From the NCBI GenBank assembly GCA_052145775.1, contig JBKQNY010000083.1:1-14403 (forward strand): a DNA stretch of 14,403 nt, read 5' to 3'. A program made the translations under genes and the position numbers. Under the pieces are notes generated by a model, which was given only the letters and a program-made list of their open reading frames with translations, made no database searches and was not told the origin of the DNA. The DNA is from CAVYPR01 sp052145775. Lineage in GTDB: Bacteria > Actinomycetota > Acidimicrobiia > Acidimicrobiales > RAAP-2. This document shows positions 1 through 8,741 of this stretch, piece by piece (position 1 is the stretch's first letter; the number at the start of each line of letters is the position of its first letter).

Positions 1-272
1 TCGTTCCCGATCTCCGCGGTCACCGAGGGGTTCGCCTTCAGGTTGTGGTACCAGTCGGGGTTGGTCGGGGCGCCGGCCTTGGAGGCGAAGACGAAGGTGC
101 GGTCGCCCTCCGCCAGGTACATCATCGGAGAGGTGTGGGCCTTCCCGGTGCGGGCGCCGGTCGTGGTGAGCAGGAGGATCGGCGCTCCTTCGAACTGGCC
201 CCCGACACGCCCGCCGCTGGAGCGGAACTCCTCGATGATCTTGCGGTTCCAGTCGTTGTAGGCATCGGTCAC
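1..272 (-). CDS. F420-dependent nitroreductase-family (DDN/DUF385) oxidoreductase, 3' part missing
   Basis: The visible 90 N-terminal residues start VTDAYNDWNRKIIEEFR and continue through LLTTTGARTGKAHTSPMMYL and NPDWYHNLKANPSV. This is the typical opening of the deazaflavin (F420)-dependent nitroreductase family, small split-barrel enzymes that use reduced F420 to reduce quinones or nitro compounds. The GTG start at 272-270 is supported by a strong Shine-Dalgarno GGGAGG (279-284 on the plus strand) six bases upstream. An ATG eight bases further in is out of frame. A TTGACG -35-like hexamer lies at 367-362, but no convincing -10 follows it. The gene runs off the left edge, so its C-terminus is unseen. 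It is separated by 118 bases from the thioesterase gene upstream and may be an independent unit. The family call is firm; the substrate is unknown. Confidence 0.88.
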   Translation of the reverse strand, partial: MTDAYNDWNRKIIEEFRSSGGRVGGQFEGAPILLLTTTGARTGKAHTSPMMYLAEGDRTFVFASKAGAPTNPDWYHNLKANPSVTAEIGN

Positions 273-390
273 GGTCGTCCTCCCGGTCGCTCGTTCCTGC
301 TGTTCGGTCTTCGTTGCCCGAGGCGGTCTCCTCGCTCGACCGACCCTTCGTCTCTTCTACCCGTCAAGGGGCGGATGTCGTGCGCTTCAT

Positions 391-1278
391 TCAGCGCGCC
401 CGGCCCTCGGGGCCGGTGAGCGGCTCCCGGGGCCCGCTCGGGCGGGCCGTGGCGCTGGCTGCGGCGATCAGGCGGCCGTCGGCACCTGCGTCATGGATCC
501 GCACACGAAGGTGGGCCGATCCGTCACTCGGGGCACCGGTCAGCAGGGTCGACCGTGCCACGATGGGCCCGATCCGGCCGGGGGCGAGGAAGTGCATGCC
601 CAGCCCCTCCACCCGGCAGGGGCGTCCCTCGGCCAGGCTGGCCATGCGCTCGGCCTCCACCTCGCTCAAGAGGGTCACGATCCCGCCGGCCACAACTCCC
701 CATGAGTTGCGGACGCCGTCGGTGACGCGCAGCCGCGTCCCGCCGTCGCCCGTCCCGATCTCCTCGAGCTCGAGCAGGTCGCCGAGGGACTGAAGCGGCT
801 CCGGCGCGTCCCACCGGGCGTCGCCGCCGTTGCGGGGGATCTTGCGTTCGCCCTGCCGGCTCAACAGGGCCAGCGTGACGGTCGCCTCCGCCAACGGGAG
901 GCCGTCCGGGTCCGAACCGAAGGTGACTTCGTAGACGGCCCCCGACCTGCGCCGGCGCAGGAGCTCGGCGGCGGCCACCACGTCGTGGCGAACGTCGTGG
1001 AAGGGCCCGTGGACGGCCAGCTCGGAGGTCCCGAGCCACGCCCCGTCGAAGTCCCTCACGGCCCGGTAGCCGGCGACGCAGTCCGCCAACGCGGCCAGCG
1101 CCCCCAGGCGGGGCCGCCGTCCGGAGGGCCACAGTCCCGGTGAGAACGGAAGGGTGCCGGTGGCGGTGGAGTCGTCGGTCCGGAACGACAGACCCATCTG
1201 GCGCAGGTAGGAGTCCGGCCCCGCCGGCCGCGTCGTCGGGCGGGCCGGCCCGGCGGCTTGTGCCCCGTCGGCGCGCAT
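391..1278 (-). CDS. Hotdog-fold acyl-CoA thioesterase-like protein (probable tandem hotdog)
   Basis: This 295-residue protein has no signal peptide or membrane segment. The C-terminal half carries a PaaI/YbgC-like hotdog helix segment, NSWGVVAGGIVTLLSEVEAE (191-210), followed by strands such as GLGMHFLAPGRIGPIVARST. The N-terminal half (about 35-145) also reads as a hotdog-like region, so a double-hotdog fold is likely. In PaaI-type enzymes the helix usually begins HGG and carries an Asp; here His is Ala197 and the acidic positions are Glu206/Glu208, so activity is uncertain. The ATG at 1278 overlaps the stop of the upstream ABC gene by one base (TGATG). A GTG one codon earlier is a possible alternative. 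It is the last gene of the MarR/ABC/ABC operon, which suggests a role with an acylated or lipid-like substrate; that role is inference. Confidence 0.78.
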   Translation of the reverse strand: MRADGAQAAGPARPTTRPAGPDSYLRQMGLSFRTDDSTATGTLPFSPGLWPSGRRPRLGALAALADCVAGYRAVRDFDGAWLGTSELAVHGPFHDVRHDVVAAAELLRRRRSGAVYEVTFGSDPDGLPLAEATVTLALLSRQGERKIPRNGGDARWDAPEPLQSLGDLLELEEIGTGDGGTRLRVTDGVRNSWGVVAGGIVTLLSEVEAERMASLAEGRPCRVEGLGMHFLAPGRIGPIVARSTLLTGAPSDGSAHLRVRIHDAGADGRLIAAASATARPSGPREPLTGPEGRAR

Positions 1279-3253
1279 CACCGTGAGGTCGCCGCGCCCG
1301 ATTCGGCCGCGGCTGGCGGCCCCCCGTGGGCGTGGTCGGCCTGTCGCTCCCAGGTGGCGAACATCTCGGCGTAGCGGCCACCCTGCTCGACCAGGTCCCT
1401 GTGGGTCCCCACCTCGGCCACGCGTCCGGCGTCGATGACCACGATGCGGTCGGCGCGCATGGCGGTGGACAGGCGGTGGGCGATCAGCACCGCCGTGCGG
1501 TCCTCGAGGAGGGCGTCGAGCGCTCCTTCGATCCTGGTCTCGGACTGGAGGTCGAGGTTGGACGTCGCCTCGTCCAGCACCAGGACCCGCGGGTGGGCCA
1601 GGAAGGCCCTGGCCAGGGCGATGAGCTGGCGCTCGCCGGACGACAGCGACTGGCCGCGCTCGTGGACCACCGTGTCGATGCCCTGCGGCAGGCGCTCGAC
1701 CAGCTCCACCAGGCCCACGCGGCGGACCGCCTCCCACACCTGGTCGTCGGGTGCCTCGGGCCGCGCGAAGGCGATGTTGTCGCGGATGGTGCCGGCGAAG
1801 AGGAACGGCTCCTGGGGAACCACCCCGAGCTGGCGACGAAGCGACCGCAGGGTCACGCCTCGCAGGTCGTGGCCGTCGATCAGCACTCGGCCCCGGGTGG
1901 GGTCGTAGAAGCGGGCGATCAGCTTGGCCAGCGTGGACTTGCCCGCGCCGGTGGGCCCGACGAAGGCCACCGTCTCACCGGGCGCGATGCGCAGGTCCAC
2001 GTCGACGAGGACCGGGGTGTCGGGGTCGTAGCCGAAGGTCAGGCGGTCGAAGACGATCTCGCCGTCGATGGCCGGGAGCTCGGTGGCGTCGGGCGCCTCG
2101 AGCACGCTCGGCTCGGTCTCGAGCAACGTCCGGAGCTTGAGGATCGAGGCCTGGCCCTGCTGAAAGGAGTTGTACTGCTGGACGAGGAGCTGGATCGGCG
2201 CGAAGAACCGGTTCAGGTACAAGAAGAAGGCCACCAGGGCGCCGATGGTCAGGGTGTGGTGGAGCACCATGTTGCCGCCGATGGCCAGCAGCACCACCTG
2301 GCCCAGCACGCCGACCAGTTGGGTGCCAGGCCCGTAGACGGCGTTGATGTGGGCGGTGTAATCGTTGGCGTCGCGGTACTCGCCCACGATGTTGCGGTGG
2401 TGCAGCACGTTGTAGCGCTGGCGGTTGAAGGCGGTGACGATGCGGATCCCGTGCAGGCTTTCCGACAGGTCGGTCATCACATTGGCGATGCCGTCGCGCA
2501 CCCGGTCGTAGCCGCGCTCGGAGGCAGAGCGGAACCACAGGGACATACCAACGAGGACGGGGACGACCATCACGACCGTGATGAAGGCCAGCCGAACGTT
2601 GGTGGTGAAGAGGATCACGGTGATCACGACCATGGTCAGCCCTTGGATGGCGAACTGGGACAGGCCGTCCTGCAGGAGCTGCTGGAGGTTCTCGATGTCG
2701 CTCGTCATCCGAGTCATGATGACGCCGGCCTTCTCGTCGGTGAAGTAGTCGAGCGACAGCCGCTGGATGTGGGAGAAGACCTTGACCCGCAGGTCGTTCA
2801 TGACGGCCGCCGCCAGTCGGCCGGTGATCTTCACCTGCCACCGCTGGCTCAGCGCGGTGATGCCCACGGACACCGCGTAGAGAGCGGCCATGAGGGCCAC
2901 CACCTTCATGTCGTGGTGGCCGGGGGCCATGCCGTGTGTGATGGCGAACTCGGTCAGCTTGGGCCCGACCTGGGTGACCAGGGCGATGACGACCACCAGC
3001 ACCGATGCCCCGGCGAGCATGCTGGGGTGCTCGGTCAGCAGCCGCCACAGCGTGAGACGGCGGCGCTCGGCGGCGCCACGGAGCTGGGAGAAGTGGACGG
3101 TCGGCTCGCCGTGGGCGGGCTCCTCGGCCAGGAGCTGGTCGACGCCGGCCTGCAGCTCTGAGGGGATGCCGGCGAAGGGCAGGCTGCCCACCGGCGCGCC
3201 GGGACGCCCCCCGCCCCCCATCGGGGGCCCGAAGCCGCCGCCGCCCCAGGCCA

Positions 3254-3254
<1 letters not shown>
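1278..3254 (-). CDS. ABC exporter half-transporter (TMD-NBD), consensus Walker B subunit
   Basis: This 658-residue type IV (multidrug/lipid) ABC exporter is a membrane-domain/ATPase fusion. A Gly/Pro-rich cytoplasmic leader (1-25) precedes an ABC_membrane domain with about six helices (roughly 80-370). The NBD has Walker A GPTGAGKST (433-441), Q-loop Gln481 in VVPQEPFLF, Walker B RVLVLDEATS with catalytic Glu562, and H-loop His593. Its signature is LSSGE (537-541) instead of LSGGQ. Together with the Asp in the partner's Walker B, this marks the pair as a heterodimeric exporter with one degenerate ATP site. The ATG overlaps the upstream ABC gene's stop by one base (TGATG), and its own stop overlaps the thioesterase start in the same way, so the genes are probably translationally coupled. 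Substrate unknown: drug, lipid or peptide are all possible. Confidence 0.93.
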
Positions 3255-5145
<1,891 letters not shown>

Positions 5146-5149
<4 letters not shown>

Positions 5150-5616
5150 CGCCGCCGTGCCCCCACCCGATCGCGGTGGGCACGCATAGCGTCCTGCCAC
5201 AGCGCCAAGTCGTCGACGGCCCGCCTGGCCGCCTCCTCATCGGGGAGGCAGCTGGAGATGTCGATCAGGCGCCGCTCGACCGCCTCGTCGGCCGCCGCCA
5301 GGAGTTGTCGTCCCAAGGGGGTCAGCACGTGGGACACCCGCCGGCGGTCGTCCTCGCTGTGGCGCCGGTCGACAAGGCCCCGGCCGACGAGCCCGTCGAC
5401 CACCGCGGTCACGCTGGGGGGCCGCACCGCCAGCCGGTCAGCCAGCGCCGACGGGATCTCCGGGCCGGCGTCGAGCAGGCAGAGCACTCGGTACTGGGGC
5501 AGCGACAGGCCGACCTCCTCCAGGCCGAGCTCGACCTGCTTGGCGATCCACGCCGCGGTGCGGCCGACGTGGTGGACCGCCGGCCGGCCGGCGGTGTTCT
5601 TTGAGGGCCGTGCCAT
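5146..5616 (-). CDS. MarR-family transcriptional regulator
   Basis: The protein has 156 residues, normal for MarR. The winged helix runs from about LSLPQYRVLCLL through IPSALADRLAVRPPSVTAVVDGL (recognition region) to the wing VDRRHSEDDRRRVSHVLT, whose DxRR motif is the family hallmark. Helices on both sides (1-35 and 105-150) would form the dimer interface. The ATG at 5616 has no Shine-Dalgarno; the 12 bases before it are AT-rich, so translation from a leaderless or very short-leader transcript is likely. It is the first gene of a chain with two ABC half-transporters and a thioesterase. MarR proteins usually repress their own operon and are released by a small ligand, often a substrate of the exporter. 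Autoregulation here is inferred from the palindrome just upstream. Confidence 0.93.
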
Positions 5617-5622
5617 TTACTT

Positions 5623-5661
5623 AGGCTATCGAATGATTCGTCTCCCTGACCCGGCCGTCAA
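5623..5661 (-). promoter_or_regulatory. Candidate promoter of the MarR/ABC exporter operon
   Basis: On the minus strand a TTGACG box (5661-5656) is followed by exactly 17 bases and then AATCAT (5638-5633), a good -35/-10 arrangement that would start transcription near 5626 with a leader of about 10 bases. A second possible -10, TAGCCT (5628-5623), fits the actinobacterial TANNNT form and would give a leaderless mRNA starting at the ATG. The -35 overlaps the merR stop codon. The local AT-richness stands out from its surroundings. Which hexamer is used cannot be settled from the sequence alone. Confidence 0.55.
5630..5640. promoter_or_regulatory. Candidate MarR operator palindrome
   Basis: CGAATGATTCG is a perfect inverted repeat with five-base arms around one central base, 14 bases upstream of the marR ATG. 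It covers the AATCAT -10 candidate, so a bound dimer would block RNA polymerase. MarR dimers normally contact imperfect palindromes of about 16-20 bases, so the true site may extend beyond this core. The assignment to MarR rests on position only. Confidence 0.5.
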
Positions 5662-6179
5662 AGCTCTTCGAGCAGGTCCCGGCAGCGTCGGGCGCTGGCC
5701 AGCAGCCGGTTGCGGAAGTCATCCATGCGGGACAGCTTGGCCCCGACCTGCTCGGCCAGCGCCTCGTTGAGGGCCAGCGCCTCCTCGAGCAGGGCACGCT
5801 GCTGGGCCCGGGCCACCGTGGTCTCCAGCTCCTTGCGGGCGCGGTAGGCCTCGCGCACCTCCTCCAGCCGGGTCTCGGAGTCGAGGAACTCCTTTATCTC
5901 CTCCAGGTTCATGCCCAGCACCTCGCGCAACTCGAGGATCCGGTCGAGCCGGACGAGATCCTCTTGGCGGTAGCGACGCTCCCCGCCGGCGGTGTAGCCG
6001 GAGGGGGCGAGCAGGCCCAACTCCTCGTAGTACCGCAGCGTCCTCGCCGAGACCCCCGCCCGGGCAGCGGCGTCGCTGATGCGCAACCCGGCCTCGGCGG
6101 GTACGGCACTCGGGGGTGTGGTGACCCCTGGCGGCCGCTGGTTCGGCCCGGCCTGGTCGAGGTGCGAGGGACCGCCCAT
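5658..6179 (-). CDS. MerR-family transcriptional regulator
   Basis: The chosen start gives 173 residues. After a Pro-rich leader of about 30 residues comes the MerR DNA-binding domain: helix-turn-helix LRISDAAARAGVSARTLRYY (32-51), then ELGLLAPSGYTAGGERRYRQ and LVRLDRILELREVLGMNLEE. The C-terminal part is Glu/Arg/Leu-rich (EEVREAYRARKELETTVARA) and should form the antiparallel coiled coil used for dimerisation. No Cys cluster or recognisable ligand domain is present, so a metal sensor is unlikely. The frame is open to 6596, but the upstream part overlaps the ACT gene and is compositional shadow, hence the ATG at 6179. Its ribosome-binding site is weak. It sits alone between two operons with 41 bases to marR, and its target is unknown. 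Confidence 0.85.
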   Translation of the reverse strand: MGGPSHLDQAGPNQRPPGVTTPPSAVPAEAGLRISDAAARAGVSARTLRYYEELGLLAPSGYTAGGERRYRQEDLVRLDRILELREVLGMNLEEIKEFLDSETRLEEVREAYRARKELETTVARAQQRALLEEALALNEALAEQVGAKLSRMDDFRNRLLASARRCRDLLEEL

Positions 6180-6237
6180 TGCCCTAGTCCACCAGGAGTG
6201 GCTCGTCCACGGCAATCGGCAGTTGATCGGCGCCAGC

Positions 6238-6253
6238 GCCCGGACGTCCGGGC
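6238..6253. repeat. Perfect 16-base palindrome between the ACT-domain gene and merR
   Basis: GCCCGGACGTCCGGGC is a perfect palindrome in the 95-base gap after the ACT gene stop (6275) and 58 bases before the merR ATG. As RNA it could fold into a six-pair G+C stem with an ACGT tetraloop. There is no U-run on the minus-strand side, so it would be at best a U-less terminator for the ATP-grasp operon. A dyad operator for MerR or another factor is equally possible. Confidence 0.45.
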
Positions 6254-6274
6254 CCAGCGGCGGGTGCCCCAGCC

Positions 6275-6958
6275 TCAGGAGCCCAAAAAGCGCGGCTGTG
6301 AGCCCCAGCCGGTGGGGATCCGGTCGCCGCGCAGGGGACGGCACATCCGGTCCGTCACCCGCACCAGCATGTCGAGCTCGCGCTGCTCCCGGCGCCGGAA
6401 GGCGACGGTGCGCCCGATGCAGAGCACCAGCCCGGCCTCGGTGAGCTCCCCGGCCATCACCCCGCTCCCGGTCGTGTCGGCCAGCGGGACCGTGGTGCGC
6501 GACCCCGAGACGAAGGAGAGCAGCCACTCGATCGGCGGGACCTCGCCGACGCACTGCACGTAGGCCCCTGACGCCAGGTCCAACAGGGCCGACCACTCAA
6601 CCTCGAAGAGATCATTGGTCAGACCCACGAGGGCGGCAAGCGATGCCGAGGCGTTGGCCGTCTCGAGGATCGACACCGCCGCGGCGATCACCTGCAGGCC
6701 GCGCTCTTCGGCCTCGGGCGGGATCGGGCGCACCTCCTCGATGCCGGCGCCGGAGATCGTGCAGAGCTGGCGGCACAGCTTCTCGGTCAACCCAGGCTCG
6801 GGCAGCTCCACCTGGAGCTCGTCCACGGCGATACCGCCCGAGCGCTCGAGCACCTCAAGGCCGATCACGTTCCCCCGCAGCGAGGCGATCCGGGTGGCGA
6901 CCGCGGCCAGCATGCCCGGCTCGTCGGGCAGCCAGATGCGGACGGCGAGGCGCTCCAT
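6275..6958 (-). CDS. ACT-domain protein with uncharacterised C-terminal domain
   Basis: The 227-residue protein opens MERLAVRIWLPDEPGMLAAV, followed by ATRIASLRGNVIGLEVLERS. This is the beta-strand/DxPGxL/helix pattern of an ACT domain (about 3-75), a fold that binds amino acids or other small ligands. The rest (about 95-215) has a helix rich in Ala/Leu (ILETANASASLAALVGL), a strand-rich middle and an amphipathic end helix (RRREQRELDMLVRVTDRM). That layout resembles a GAF-like sensor domain, but I cannot assign it firmly. The ATG overlaps the transglutaminase stop by one base (TGATG), so it is the fourth gene of the ATP-grasp/alpha-E/transglutaminase chain. A regulatory or ligand-sensing role for that pathway is inference. 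No DNA-binding motif is visible. Confidence 0.8.
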   Translation of the reverse strand: MERLAVRIWLPDEPGMLAAVATRIASLRGNVIGLEVLERSGGIAVDELQVELPEPGLTEKLCRQLCTISGAGIEEVRPIPPEAEERGLQVIAAAVSILETANASASLAALVGLTNDLFEVEWSALLDLASGAYVQCVGEVPPIEWLLSFVSGSRTTVPLADTTGSGVMAGELTEAGLVLCIGRTVAFRRREQRELDMLVRVTDRMCRPLRGDRIPTGWGSQPRFLGS

Positions 6959-7791
6959 CAGCGGGCCCGGGTGATGCGGACGGACACTGCCGTGTGGTGC
7001 TCGGCCCCCCCGGCATAGATGCCCCGGACGGGCGGCACGTCGGCGTAGTCGCGGCCCCTGGCCACGACCACGTGACGGCGACCGATGCCGATCCCGTTGG
7101 TGGGGTCGAGTCCCCACCAATCGCCGGCCCAGGCCTCGATCCAGGCGTGGCTCTCGGCCGCCGCCGCGGCCCCGACCGCTGCCTCCTCATCGGGGTAGAG
7201 GTAGCCCGACACGTAGCGGGCGGGGACCCCACCGGCTCGGAGCACGGTCAGTGCCAGGTGCGCGAAGTCCTGGCAGACGCCGCGACCCTCCTTGAAGGCC
7301 TCCGCGGCCGACGTGTGCACGTGCGTCACCCCGCGCACGTACTCGAGCGACTCGTTGACCCATTCCGCCACGGCTTCGATGGTGGCGACCGGCGATACTC
7401 CTCGCAGCTCCCGCGCCATCGCCGCCAGCTGCTCGTCGGGTCGCGTGTAGTGGCTCGGGGCGAGGAGCTCGGCATGTCGGTCGGTGACGGCGTCCAGCTC
7501 CCCCCAGGTGGCATCCGGAGCGTCGACCGCGGGCTGCGTCTCGACGAGCGAGATGCCGAGCACGCTCAGTTCGAGGTGGGGCCGATCGACGTTGAAGGCC
7601 ACCACCTGGGTGCCCCAGTAGTCCGAGTAGGAGTACTGGGGGGCGCCGGGGGTGGTGAGGATTCTGGCCTCGAGCGTGGTCTGGCGTGCGGCGGTCACGG
7701 GGATCTGGCGGACTTCGTTGTACGAGGCGCGGGCCGGGGTGGGGTAGCGGAAGGTCGTTGTGTGCTCGATCTGCAGCCGCCACCCCTCCAT
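6958..7791 (-). CDS. Transglutaminase-like cysteine peptidase-fold protein
   Basis: This 277-residue protein starts with the bacterial transglutaminase N-terminal domain (WRLQIEHTTTFRYPTPARAS) and continues into the transglutaminase-like core. The catalytic triad is visible: Cys173 in GRGVCQDFAHLAL, His215 in ESHAWIEAW and Asp229 in GLDPTNG. Family members are peptidases or amide-bond-transferring enzymes. There is no signal peptide, so it should be cytoplasmic. It belongs to the conserved trio with circularly permuted ATP-grasp and alpha-E proteins, where it may cleave or transfer the amide product. I recall the same order for Rv2411c-Rv2410c-Rv2409c in Mycobacterium tuberculosis. A GTG at 7800 forms a GTGA overlap with the alpha-E stop and is a realistic alternative start, adding three residues. 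Confidence 0.92.
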   Translation of the reverse strand: MEGWRLQIEHTTTFRYPTPARASYNEVRQIPVTAARQTTLEARILTTPGAPQYSYSDYWGTQVVAFNVDRPHLELSVLGISLVETQPAVDAPDATWGELDAVTDRHAELLAPSHYTRPDEQLAAMARELRGVSPVATIEAVAEWVNESLEYVRGVTHVHTSAAEAFKEGRGVCQDFAHLALTVLRAGGVPARYVSGYLYPDEEAAVGAAAAAESHAWIEAWAGDWWGLDPTNGIGIGRRHVVVARGRDYADVPPVRGIYAGGAEHHTAVSVRITRAR

Positions 7792-7796
7792 CGCCT

Positions 7797-8741
7797 TCAC
7801 GATCCCGCCCCCCGGCGCCACTGGGTGGGCAGATCGTGGGCGAAGTAGCGCCGGGTCACCGCGTCGGAGACCTGGGAGATGGTCCGCTGCAGCCCGTCGA
7901 GCCGCCTGGCAAGCCCGGTGGACAGGGACGAGGGCGGCGAGTACTCGAGTTCGGCACGGGCCAGGCCGATGAGCCCCCGGGCCTCGTCCCATTCGTCGGC
8001 GCGCTCCGGGCTGATCTGGGCGAGGCACTCCTCGGCCACGGTCAACGAGGCGAAGGCGGAACGGGGAAAGAGGCGGTCCCGGAGCAGGAAGTCGAGCACG
8101 CGTTCGGGGTCCACCACCCCCTGGGCCAGCCGGAGGTAGGGCTCGTAGCCCCCGCAAGCCCGGAGCAGCATCACCAGGCCGCTGTCGGGGATGTCCTGGA
8201 ACGAGAGGGAGGCCAACTGGCGGGCCACCACGTCGGTCCGTTCCAGGCACCGGCCGAGGGTGAAGAAGAGCCACGTCTGGTCCCTACTCATGGTGGTGTC
8301 GGCCAGCCCGGTGATGGCGGCCGTCTGGGTCTTGACGAAGGCGAGGTACGAGGCCGGACCGACCCGACGGGCCAGCTCCCATTGGTGGGGGAGGTCGGAC
8401 CAGGTGCCGTTGATCTTCTCCCACAGCTCGACGGGGATCACGTGCCGCACGGCCCGGGTGTTCTCCCGGGCGGCATTGAGGGCGCCGGCGATCGACGAGC
8501 GGCTCTCGGGGTCGCGGGCCAGTCGTTCGGTGACCTGCCAGAGGATGGCCTCGTCGCCGTCGGGCGGCTGCCCCATGACCGCCAGTAGGCGCTCGGCCGC
8601 GGCGTCGGCCTCGGCCCCACTCTGCTCGAGTGCCTGATAGACGACGACGTCGAGGATGCGGGCGGTCCCCTCGGCCCGTTCGACGTAGCGCCCGACCCAG
8701 AAGATCGACTCGGCAACACGGCTGAGGAGGGCGTTGCTCAT
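7797..8741 (-). CDS. Alpha-E domain protein (DUF403)
   Basis: The 314-residue protein begins MSNALLSRVAESIFWVGRYV followed by ERAEGTARILDV, the signature of the alpha-E domain family, which is all-helical with a conserved WxGRYxERAE motif near the N-terminus. The rest is helical without signal peptide or membrane segments; the conserved RDQTWLFFTLGRCLERTDVV repeats a similar R-x-ERT pattern in mid-protein. Its biochemical role is unknown; it nearly always accompanies circularly permuted ATP-grasp and transglutaminase genes and is thought to act with them. The ATG overlaps the stop of the ATP-grasp gene (ATGA), and its own stop nearly abuts or overlaps the transglutaminase start, which fits coupled translation and a fixed ratio of products. 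Confidence 0.92.
   Translation of the reverse strand: MSNALLSRVAESIFWVGRYVERAEGTARILDVVVYQALEQSGAEADAAAERLLAVMGQPPDGDEAILWQVTERLARDPESRSSIAGALNAARENTRAVRHVIPVELWEKINGTWSDLPHQWELARRVGPASYLAFVKTQTAAITGLADTTMSRDQTWLFFTLGRCLERTDVVARQLASLSFQDIPDSGLVMLLRACGGYEPYLRLAQGVVDPERVLDFLLRDRLFPRSAFASLTVAEECLAQISPERADEWDEARGLIGLARAELEYSPPSSLSTGLARRLDGLQRTISQVSDAVTRRYFAHDLPTQWRRGAGS

Noticed and set aside
400..416. G+C hairpin (CCGGCCC/GGGCCGG) near the end of the thioesterase gene
   Set aside because: It lies inside the coding sequence, upstream of the stop, with no U-run after it; probably not a terminator.
1326..3161. 611-codon open frame on the plus strand, antisense to the ABC half-transporter
   Set aside because: The translation is rich in His, Gly, Asp and Val with no domain, and lies exactly opposite a clear TMD-NBD gene. 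It is a codon-bias mirror typical of G+C-rich DNA.
5150..5200. Earlier ATG start for the first ABC half-transporter
   Set aside because: It would overlap marR by 55 bases and add a low-complexity leader; the GTG at 5149 makes a GTGA junction in line with the other couplings. Not fully excluded.
6180..6596. N-terminal extension of the MerR frame to 6596
   Set aside because: It overlaps the ACT gene and reads as Arg/Gly/Ala/Pro-rich shadow; the MerR domain is complete from 6179.
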